A DNA stretch of 13,328 bases, from positions 1 through 13,328 of the forward strand of contig DUUU01000210.1 in the NCBI GenBank assembly GCA_012841485.1, in the 5' to 3' direction. The translations under genes were made by a program, and so were the position numbers. Positions 6,850 through 12,677 of the stretch are shown one piece after another; positions within the stretch are counted from its first letter, which is position 1, and each line of letters begins with the position of its first letter. Under the pieces are notes generated by a model. The model was not told the DNA's origin. It made no database searches and saw only the letters and a list, made by a program, of their open reading frames with translations. This DNA is from Armatimonadota bacterium. Lineage in GTDB: Bacteria; Armatimonadota; JAAZEB01.

Positions 6850-7523
6850 CTAGGGCGCGTTGTAGTACCAGAAGCGGCTGGAAGCGGTGGGCTCGGGCAC
6901 CGCGTTGACCTTGATCCATTTCACGTGGCCATCCGCGTAGCAGACGTTGGCGCCCTCCGAATGCCGCTTGTCGACCTTGTAGTCCTTGATTCCGTCGGAG
7001 TCGGTATCCGCAGCGTCTGCGCTGCTGAAGTGATAGGCGTTGGCCGCCGAGGTATTCGCATCGGCGAAATACATCAGCTCCGAGGTGTAGTTGACCGAGG
7101 CCATCGCCAGGCCCGAGGTGCCGAAGGAGCGCGCGTTCAGGCCGTAGCACATTGCGCTCGCGTAGTTGCCCGTCCATTTGGTGGTGCTGGAGGGGCAGTT
7201 GTAAACCTGTGTGTTCTTCACGTAGGGGTAGATGAGCACCGGCCAGAGGACATACTGGCCGGTCTGGGTGGCGCCATTCGGCAGTACGTAGCTGACCGTG
7301 GTCGAGCAGACAATGCAATATCCGGGATAGGTCTCATCGTAATCCTGAGCGTACTGCTGTACCGCCAGGCCGATCTGCTTGAGGTTCGACTGGCATGATG
7401 ATTTTCTCGCGTTCTCCCGCGCTCGCGCGAACACGGGGAAGAGGATCGCCGCTAGTATAGGAATAATAGCGATGTCGACGAGTAGCTCAATTAGGGTGAA
7501 ACCAGAGAGTGCCTACGCTTCAT
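6850..7523 (-). pseudogene. Prepilin-like protein 3, frameshifted in the signal sequence
   Basis: The ATG (7523), its AAAGGA site (7532-7537) and promoter are in place. The start reads [10 protein letters not shown] and hits a stop. Compared with copy 2 there are 2 extra nucleotides in an AGAGAG run (7504-7509); removing two bases restores GFTLIELL. The restored helix also has two damaging changes, [10 protein letters not shown] instead of [10 protein letters not shown], putting Asp and Pro in the membrane segment. No ATG, GTG or TTG in the second frame precedes the helix; the first is a GTG at 7434, after the helix, which gives a 194-aa product without a pilin signal. The remaining frame is clean to the stop and keeps the CIVC pair, DTDSDGIKD loop and H-x9-DG motif, so inactivation looks recent. 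A sequencing error could explain the indel but not the Asp and Pro. Confidence 0.8.
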
Positions 7524-7581
7524 GCAAGTGGTCCTTTCTGGGATAGCCCCCGTTTGGCGGCAGTTGCATTCGTGTGAGGGC

Positions 7582-7610
7582 ATTATACCACAATAAAGGC
7601 TGCATGTGCA
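7582..7610 (-). promoter_or_regulatory. Extended -10 promoter of prepilin 3
   Basis: Minus strand: TGCACA (7610-7605), 17 bp, TATAAT (7587-7582) preceded by TG plus one base. In this copy the -35 region is also a 7-bp inverted repeat (GGCTGCA 7598-7604, TGCAGCC 7607-7613). The promoter stays intact although the gene behind it is broken. Confidence 0.75.
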
Positions 7611-7715
7611 GCCCTCTCTTCAGGACCTGCTTCAGGTTTCCAGCCTCCCGGGCCAGGAGCATTTTGAGCACGGGAGCGATTGGAGAACTGAGACTCGAAA
7701 CACAAGGAGGAACGC

Positions 7716-8516
7716 ATGTTGAATGCACAGGAGATCAAGAGGGTGGCGAGGGAGTATGGCGCCGACCTCGCTGGTATCGCTTCTATGGACCGGTTTGCCA
7801 ACCTGCCGGCAGAGGCCAGCCCGACAAGCATCCAGCCGGATGCCAGGGCGGTCATCGTGCTCGGGTTCAGCATCCCTCGTGGTGGCCTGCGCGGCGTCGA
7901 GGCGGGGACGGCCTGGAGTACCTTCAATCTGTCGCTCCCCACGGGAACGATTGTGACGGAGTGTACCTACCTGGTCTGCCGGCACCTCGAGTCCGAGGGG
8001 TGGGAGGCCACGCCGCTCTACCCACAGAGCGCCGACCTGCGCGGCCAGGGGGTGCGCGTCCACCCAGACAAGCCGGAGCCGAACGTGATCCTGGATCTGG
8101 TCTATGCCGCACACGCGGCGGGCCTGGGCGAGATAGGACGCGGGAAGTTCTTCCTGACGCCGGAGTTCGGGGTGCGCCAGATCCTGACCGCTATCCTCAC
8201 AGATGCTCCCCTCGAAGCGGATGCGCCTTTCCGTGGATCGCTGTGCGATGACTGTGGCGCTTGCGCCGAGGCGTGCCCGGCGCGTGCCCTCGACCGCTCG
8301 CGCCTCAACGAGGCAGCGCTGTGCGAGGGCACGGCGCGATGGTATCCTCTCCACCTGGAGAGCTGCCGGGTGTGCAAGACGTGTGTTCTCCCGATGCCGT
8401 ATTCCACCGGGTCCGAGCCGCTGCGCGTGGCCGCGGCGTGCGGACGTGCCTGCGTCGCGCACCTGGAGGATAGTGGGAAGTTGACGCGCAAATTCGCGTC
8501 GCGGTTCCGGGAATAG
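7716..8516 (+). CDS. QueG-related 4Fe-4S protein A
   Basis: 266 aa. The N-terminal half (AREYGADLAGIASMDRF, DARAVIVLGFSIPRG) and AAGLGEIGRGKFFLTPEFG (134-152) resemble the epoxyqueuosine-reductase/reductive-dehalogenase-like superfamily. The ferredoxin motif CDDCGACAEACP (C177, C180, C183, C187) should bind one 4Fe-4S cluster. Further cysteines C217, C220, C223, C242 and C246 (ESCRVCKTC ... ACGRACVAHLE) could hold a second cluster, but they do not form the usual QueG pattern. At 266 aa it is shorter than typical QueG, so I would not call it queG. The role is probably a cytoplasmic redox protein, perhaps corrinoid-linked; the substrate is unknown. Start ATG 7716 has AAGGAGG (7704-7710) 5 nt upstream. 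It is followed after 12 bp by a paralogue, so the two form an operon. Confidence 0.8.
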   Translation: MLNAQEIKRVAREYGADLAGIASMDRFANLPAEASPTSIQPDARAVIVLGFSIPRGGLRGVEAGTAWSTFNLSLPTGTIVTECTYLVCRHLESEGWEATPLYPQSADLRGQGVRVHPDKPEPNVILDLVYAAHAAGLGEIGRGKFFLTPEFGVRQILTAILTDAPLEADAPFRGSLCDDCGACAEACPARALDRSRLNEAALCEGTARWYPLHLESCRVCKTCVLPMPYSTGSEPLRVAAACGRACVAHLEDSGKLTRKFASRFRE

Positions 8517-8528
8517 GGAAGGTGCGCC

Positions 8529-9596
8529 ATGCTGACAGCCGAGAGACTGAAGGAGTTCGCGCTCAACGAGGTGCGCGTCGATAAGATCGGCATCGCCAAC
8601 ATCGAGCGTTTTGCGCAGGCGCCTCCCGATATGCATCCACTGAATATCATGCCGAACGCGCGTTCCGTGGTCGTTTTCATCAAGCGGATCGTGCGCGGCA
8701 CCTACCGGGGAATTGACGAGGGCACGCACTGGCCCTCCTATTCGATCTTCGGCTATGCCCACCTCAACCGGATGCTAGGCGCCTCAGCCTACAAGATCGC
8801 CCGGTTCATCGAGCGCTTTGGGTACGAGGCCACGGGCCTCAGTGGCGCGGCTGCCAGCCGCGAGATCGGCGTGCGCGGCCCACGTCCGGCGCCTGGCAAG
8901 CCTGCGCGCGAGGTGGTGCTGCACCATCGAATCGCGGCGACCCTGGCCGGGCTCGGGGAGATTGGCTGGTCGAAGGTCTTCCTCACCGAGGAGTTCGGGC
9001 CCCGCCAGCGCATCGGGGTGGTCCTCACTGAAGCCGAGCTGGAGCCGGATCCGATCCGCACAGGCCATCTGTGTGACCGGTGCAAGCGGTGCGCGAAGGA
9101 GTGCCCGGCGGGCGCCATTTCAACCGAGCGCTCGGTGGGGATCGAGGTGGAAGGCCACCGCATCGAATGGGGGGATCTGGACCTGGGGAAGTGCAAGCTG
9201 ACGCACTTTGGCCTGAACAAGCGGTCGAGCCCCTTCTTCGCGAAGCGTTTCCCGGGGCTTTCGCTTCCGGTGAGCGAGCAGGAAGTGACCTGGCGAGAGG
9301 CCTGGGATCTCGGCTATGCGCTCTTCCCGACGATGCCGGCGTTTCAATCGCTCGCCGCGCACCCAATCGCCATCTGCGGGGCGCGCGGGTGCATCCAGGG
9401 CTGCATGAAACATCTGGAGAAGCGGGGCAAAGTGAAAAACCGCTTCCACACGCGCCCGGTCTTTAGCGAGGCGGAGCCGTGGCGCCTGCCCGAGACGCCG
9501 GCGCACACCTTCGCGGAGCACCATGGGTTCATCTATGACCCCGAGGTGGACGACGTGGAGGACGTGGAGAGCCAGGCCGGATCGAGCTGGTACTGA
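8529..9596 (+). CDS. QueG-related 4Fe-4S protein B, paralogue of the preceding gene
   Basis: 355 aa. It aligns with protein A across its length: VDKIGIANIERF, NARSVVVFIKRIVRG and ATLAGLGEIGWSKVFLTEEFGPRQR (137-161). Its ferredoxin motif is CDRCKRCAKECP (C182, C185, C188, C192). A second cysteine set is C222, C283, C288 and C292 in ICGARGCIQGCMKHLE, ending in the same C-x-x-HLE-x-x-GK motif as protein A. It carries about 60 extra residues between the two sets and an acidic tail (DPEVDDVEDVE). It is probably a subunit partner or parallel enzyme of protein A in an uncharacterised reductase. A GGGAAGG stretch (8516-8522) lies 6 nt before the ATG and overlaps the previous stop. A very strong hairpin follows 30 nt after the stop. 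Confidence 0.8.
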   Translation: MLTAERLKEFALNEVRVDKIGIANIERFAQAPPDMHPLNIMPNARSVVVFIKRIVRGTYRGIDEGTHWPSYSIFGYAHLNRMLGASAYKIARFIERFGYEATGLSGAAASREIGVRGPRPAPGKPAREVVLHHRIAATLAGLGEIGWSKVFLTEEFGPRQRIGVVLTEAELEPDPIRTGHLCDRCKRCAKECPAGAISTERSVGIEVEGHRIEWGDLDLGKCKLTHFGLNKRSSPFFAKRFPGLSLPVSEQEVTWREAWDLGYALFPTMPAFQSLAAHPIAICGARGCIQGCMKHLEKRGKVKNRFHTRPVFSEAEPWRLPETPAHTFAEHHGFIYDPEVDDVEDVESQAGSSWY

Positions 9597-9626
9597 CGTC
9601 GGATGCGCGGGCCAGAGGCACATCAC

Positions 9627-9663
9627 GGGGCCGGGTGCGGGCGCCCCGCCCGCACCCGGCCCC
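9627..9663 (+). terminator. Very strong hairpin after the QueG-like operon
   Basis: A perfect 15-bp G+C stem: GGGGCCGGGTGCGGG (9627-9641) pairs with 9649-9663 around a 7-nt loop. Only TT follows, so the U-tract is poor; it may act by stem strength or as a 3' barrier. Confidence 0.7.
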
Positions 9664-9813
9664 TTCAGTACCACGGACGGAGAGGATCTCCCGCCCGGCG
9701 CGGTGCACGCGTGGGGCTTCTGCACACCCGCGAGCGGTGCTTTGGCGCCGCGCGCCGGGTTCGAGGCTTCGGATTCCTTCTCTCGGAATCGCGGTAAAGC
9801 GGCAACACGAGCC

Positions 9814-9843
9814 TTGACACGCGGTTGGAGAGTGGCATATAAT
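9814..9843 (+). promoter_or_regulatory. Consensus sigma-70-type promoter for the DUF2283 gene
   Basis: TTGACA (9814-9819), 18-bp spacer, TATAAT (9838-9843): both hexamers are perfect. The start should fall near 9850. Confidence 0.85.
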
Positions 9844-9899
9844 CTGACCCGTATATCTCCAAATAGGGGGGACAGCGAATCGGGGAATTGGAGACGTGG

Positions 9900-10151
9900 A
9901 TGAAGGTGACTTACGACGAGCAGGTGGATGCGGTATACTGCTATCTCAGCGATCGTGAAGCTGCCCGCACGATTCAGGTATCGCGTCACGTTCTCCTCGA
10001 TCTGGACAGTGACGAGAACCTGCGCGGGATCAGCATCCTCGATGCGAGCCGCATCTTCCCTGCGGATCCGTACGCGGGGGGTCTGCTCGTGGATGAGGAT
10101 ATGGAGCCGGGCGACTGGCCGTTGCTCATGCCGCTGGGCCATGCTGGCTAG
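9900..10151 (+). CDS. DUF2283 family small protein
   Basis: 83 aa. The N-terminal MKVTYDEQVDAVYCYLSD, the central VLLDLDSDENLRGISILDAS (31-50) and the overall size match the DUF2283 family of small beta-rich proteins, whose function is not established. No signal peptide or membrane segment. ATG 9900 is chosen because GGAG (9890-9893) stands 6 nt before it. An in-frame TTG at 9888 would add METW-like residues but would overlap that site and lacks its own. The gene is monocistronic, behind a perfect -35/-10 promoter, so it should be strongly expressed despite its obscurity. In other genomes some DUF2283 genes sit beside DUF4258 toxin-like genes; no such partner is visible here. The acidic, proline-containing tail after residue 55 is not part of the core I recognise. 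Confidence 0.8.
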   Translation: MKVTYDEQVDAVYCYLSDREAARTIQVSRHVLLDLDSDENLRGISILDASRIFPADPYAGGLLVDEDMEPGDWPLLMPLGHAG

Positions 10152-10179
10152 GATCTGGAACTGCGGAGTGCAGGATCAA

Positions 10180-10223
10180 ATCGGCCTCTCCTGCCCCACA
10201 CGGTTGGGGTAGGAGAGGCCGAT
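10180..10223. terminator. Bidirectional terminator between the DUF2283 gene and clpP
   Basis: A 19-bp stem (10180-10198 with 10205-10223) with one G-T pair and a 6-nt loop. It is followed by CTACTTTT on the plus strand and by TTTG on the minus strand. It lies 28 nt after the DUF2283 stop and 38 nt after the clpP stop, so it serves both convergent genes. Confidence 0.85.
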
Positions 10224-10261
10224 CTACTTTTGGACGATCCCTGCGGCGCCGGTACGTCTGG

Positions 10262-10831
10262 TTATTTCTCGGCGGCAGGCGTGCCGCCCTGGCCCGGGTA
10301 GCGGATCTGGTCCGCGACACCGTAGCGCACAGCGGCATCGGCGTCCATATAGAAGTCGCGCTCCATATCGATGGCCACTTGCTCAATCGGCCTGCCGGTA
10401 TAGAAGGAAACCATCTCCAGGAGCCGCTTCTTGATGCGAGTGATCTCGAGAGCGGTTGTCTCCACTTCCGTCGCGGTGCCAAAGGCGCCACCACTCGGCT
10501 GGTGGATGAGCACGCGAGCGTTTGGGCTGATGTATCGCTTGCCACGCGCGCCGGACATGAGGAGTAGTGCCGCCATCGAGGAGGCCTGCCCGTAGCAGAC
10601 TGTGGAGATATCGCACCGCACCATCTTCATCACGTCGTGGATGGCTAGCCCCGCGATGACGCTCCCGCCCGGCGAGTTGATGTAGACGCTGATATCCTCC
10701 GTGGGGTTGGCTGCTTCCAGGCGGAACAGCTCCTTGACGATGTTCTCCACCATCTCCTCGCGGATTTCGCCATTGATGATGACGATTCTCTTCCGCGATA
10801 GGACATCGATGTTGCTCGTACGATCTGCCAT
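10262..10831 (-). CDS. clpP: ATP-dependent Clp protease proteolytic subunit
   Basis: 189 aa. The serine-protease triad of ClpP is complete: S85 in GQASSM, H110 in LIHQP and D159 in ERDFYMD. YINSPGGSVIAGLAIHD (50-66) gives the oxyanion/handle segment, and GGAFGTATEVE leads into the head-to-tail helix. ClpP forms a tetradecameric barrel that degrades substrates fed by ClpX, ClpA or ClpC in the cytoplasm. The N-terminus is short (MADRTSNIDVLSRKRIVIINGEI) and lacks the usual MIPMVVE-like axial loop leader. The Ser-Ser before the Met differs from the common AAS-M form, so this may be a second, ClpP2-like paralogue. Start ATG 10831 has GGAAGG (10837-10842) 5 nt upstream; a longer in-frame start at 10933 lacks this support. 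No Clp ATPase gene is in view. Confidence 0.92.
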   Translation of the reverse strand: MADRTSNIDVLSRKRIVIINGEIREEMVENIVKELFRLEAANPTEDISVYINSPGGSVIAGLAIHDVMKMVRCDISTVCYGQASSMAALLLMSGARGKRYISPNARVLIHQPSGGAFGTATEVETTALEITRIKKRLLEMVSFYTGRPIEQVAIDMERDFYMDADAAVRYGVADQIRYPGQGGTPAAEK

Positions 10832-11134
10832 AAACCCCTTCCCTTTGCCGTACGGCGCGGATGCATGAGAGGATCCTCGACGTATGGCAACGCCGGCAGC
10901 GCCGGAGTAGTCGTGAAGCCAGCAAGAGGGCACGCGCTCGCGTGCGGCAGGACCGAGGCGTTCTTCTGCAGTGCCGCGTCTGCGGTTACACCCGACGCAG
11001 GCGTGCCACCACCGTCTTGTCTGCCAGCAACATCATATCATATTTTTGCTCAAACAGGAACAGAAATCTGGTCCCCGGAAAAAGGGGCGCCGGCGCATAC
11101 CGCCGTCCGGGGGGCCGCGGAGGGCGGTGGCCTC
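10832..11134 (-). other. Intergenic region between rpoN and clpP
   Basis: About 300 bp with no credible gene. An imperfect stem (CCGCCGTCC 11100-11108 with GGAGGGCGG 11119-11127) near the rpoN stop could be a weak terminator. An A+T-rich island at 11031-11055 contrasts with the G+C-rich surroundings and may hold the clpP promoter. The leader to the clpP start would be about 190 nt, long enough for regulation, but I identify no known element. Confidence 0.45.
11032..11065 (-). promoter_or_regulatory. Possible clpP promoter in an A+T-rich island
   Basis: On the minus strand two overlapping TATGAT boxes occur (11037-11032 and 11042-11037). Neither has a good -35; the hexamers at the right distance are TTCCTG and TTCTGT. 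The call rests on the -10 matches and local base composition only. Confidence 0.3.
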
Positions 11135-12595
11135 TCATTGGCGCTTGCGCCGCTTGCGCGAGGAGAGGATCTTCATCTCGTCGCGGTATTTCTCGACGGT
11201 GCGCCGCGCGATCTCCACGCGGTAGCGTTTGACCAGCAGATCGGCGATGGCCTGATCGCTGTAAGGATTGTGTGGATCCTCCGAGTCGATGATCTCGCGG
11301 ATCAGCTCCTTTACCGAGAGCGAGGCATCGAAGAAGAAATCGAAGCCCGTCACCTCTTGCCAGGGAAGCTGCATATACTTGTTTGCGGTGGCGCGGCTCA
11401 CCGTGCTCTCGTGGACTCCCAGGAGTGCGGCCAGCTTGCCGCGCGTGAGCGGACGCAGCTTCGTGACGTCGGCCGTGTCGAAGTAGCCGATGTGGTAATC
11501 CACCAGGGAGGAGCTGATCGTGTGGAGCGTGCGCTTCCGCTGATTGAGGTTGCGGATGAAAAGCTCGGCGCGTTCCACGTATTGGGCCGTGTGCTGGCGC
11601 TCCTCGTCGGGATAGCGCTCCTTGTTGCGCTGCATTTCGCGGCAGGCGTTGCGGTAAAACTCATTCACCCGCAAAACAAAGCGGCTGGACTCCACAACGA
11701 GCACCTCATAGTCGTCGCCGTTGCGGCGCACCACCACATCCGGCTTCACGTACTCGCCGCCGGCGGTGGCGTTCGGCGCCCAATCGGGCCGGAAGGCACG
11801 GCCCGGGTAGGGGTTCAGGTAGCGCTGAATGAACGCGTGGGCCTCTTGCGCGTCCTCGAGATCCATCTTCAGGCGCCGCGCGATGTCGGGGTACTTCTGG
11901 GCGCACAACTCATCCCAACACCGCTCTATCATGAGCATGGCGGTGTCGCGCAGTGCCAGAAACTCCTGACGCGCCTCGAGTGCCTCCAGGCCCGCGTCTT
12001 CCGCCAGGGAATCCGAGCGAAGTTGGATGAGGAGGCATTCTTGCAGGCTGCGCGCGCCCACGCCAACCGGGTCAAGCGATTGCACCTGGAGGAGCACCTC
12101 CTCCACCTTCGCCTCCTCGACGTGGCACGCCTCGGCGACCTCGGCGGGGCTCCATCCCTCCACGTAGCCATCGTCGTTGATGTAGGAGATGATGCACTCG
12201 CCGATCGGGTAGTCCTCGCGGGATGCGAGCGCGCGGAGCTGGAAGCGGAGATGCTCCTGAATGGTCATCACGGCCTCGACGCGCGCGAACGGGTCGTACT
12301 CCTCGTCATCGAAGGAGCCGCCGCCACCATACTCGAAGGCCAGGAGCTCGGGAACCTCCTCTGTGGGCTCGCGGAGGGAGTAGCCGCAGTTCTTGCACCG
12401 GGGGCCATCGAGGGGTGCATTGCAGCGAGGACAGATCGGATCCTCCTCCACCTCAAGCGCGGGGTTATCGGACAGCTCCTGGTCAATCAGCTGCATCAGC
12501 TCCATCGTGGAGAGCTGAAGCATGCTGTTTGCCATGATCATCCGCGGGTCGATCTTCTGCACCATGCGCTGCTCTTGCCGCTGTTGCAGTCTCAC
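11135..12595 (-). CDS. rpoN: RNA polymerase sigma-54 factor with a zinc-ribbon-like insert
   Basis: 486 aa. Region I is Gln/Leu-rich (LQQRQEQRMVQ ... MLQLSTMELMQLIDQEL, residues 3-41). The core-binding part includes MTIQEHLRFQLRAL and SLDPVGVGARSLQECLLIQL. The DNA-binding part has the helix-turn-helix LAALLGVHESTVSRAT followed by NKYMQLPW. The RpoN box ARRTVEKYRDE (463-473) recognises the -24 element. Together these are diagnostic for the factor that directs RNA polymerase to -24/-12 promoters and needs AAA+ activators. Odd feature: right after region I sits CPRC-x8-CKNCG (C55, C58, C67, C70), a zinc-ribbon pattern not found in the standard sigma-54 architecture. The start is GTG 12595 with AGGAGGG (12601-12607) 5 nt upstream, and the first residues fit region I. 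It lies 82 bp behind surE and ahead of clpP. Confidence 0.95.
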   Translation of the reverse strand: MRLQQRQEQRMVQKIDPRMIMANSMLQLSTMELMQLIDQELSDNPALEVEEDPICPRCNAPLDGPRCKNCGYSLREPTEEVPELLAFEYGGGGSFDDEEYDPFARVEAVMTIQEHLRFQLRALASREDYPIGECIISYINDDGYVEGWSPAEVAEACHVEEAKVEEVLLQVQSLDPVGVGARSLQECLLIQLRSDSLAEDAGLEALEARQEFLALRDTAMLMIERCWDELCAQKYPDIARRLKMDLEDAQEAHAFIQRYLNPYPGRAFRPDWAPNATAGGEYVKPDVVVRRNGDDYEVLVVESSRFVLRVNEFYRNACREMQRNKERYPDEERQHTAQYVERAELFIRNLNQRKRTLHTISSSLVDYHIGYFDTADVTKLRPLTRGKLAALLGVHESTVSRATANKYMQLPWQEVTGFDFFFDASLSVKELIREIIDSEDPHNPYSDQAIADLLVKRYRVEIARRTVEKYRDEMKILSSRKRRKRQ

Positions 12596-12600
12596 AGCAA

Positions 12601-12607
12601 CCCTCCT
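12601..12607 (-). promoter_or_regulatory. Ribosome-binding site deciding the GTG start of rpoN
   Basis: AGGAGGG on the minus strand, 5 nt before GTG (12595). It makes the GTG the likely start rather than an internal ATG such as 12565. Confidence 0.8.
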
Positions 12608-12677
12608 ATGGCCATCTTTTCAGTTTACATGGGACTGCCTGCCGCCGGCACGAAGCGGGATGCCCGTTTGGACCCGC

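Larger units (their letters stand above)
6774..7641 (-). repeat. Tandem pilin cassette, copy 3
   Basis: Same layout as copies 1 and 2, ending at CTTCAGGTTTCC. The next gene on the plus strand (7716) begins just beyond this edge, so the array ends here. Confidence 0.85.
9597..9899 (+). other. Intergenic region between QueG-like B and the DUF2283 gene
   Basis: Contains a terminator hairpin (9627-9663), a 6-bp inverted repeat GATTCC/GGAATC (9772-9777, 9785-9790) lying 23 nt upstream of a consensus promoter (9814-9843), and a leader of about 50 nt. 9664-9770 shows nothing I can name. Confidence 0.6.

Noticed and set aside
7641..7700. A third hydrolase relic beyond cassette 3
   Set aside because: CTCCCGGGCCAGG and GAGCACGGGA vaguely recall hydrolase codons, but no reading frame aligns over more than a few residues.
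7632..8762. Minus-strand open frame antisense to the QueG-like genes
   Set aside because: Crosses the junction of two real genes on the other strand and shows no motif; a similar case occurs at 9120-10142.
11002..11008. TGGCACG (minus strand) upstream of clpP as a -24 element
   Set aside because: No GC at the -12 position; only half of a sigma-54 promoter is present.
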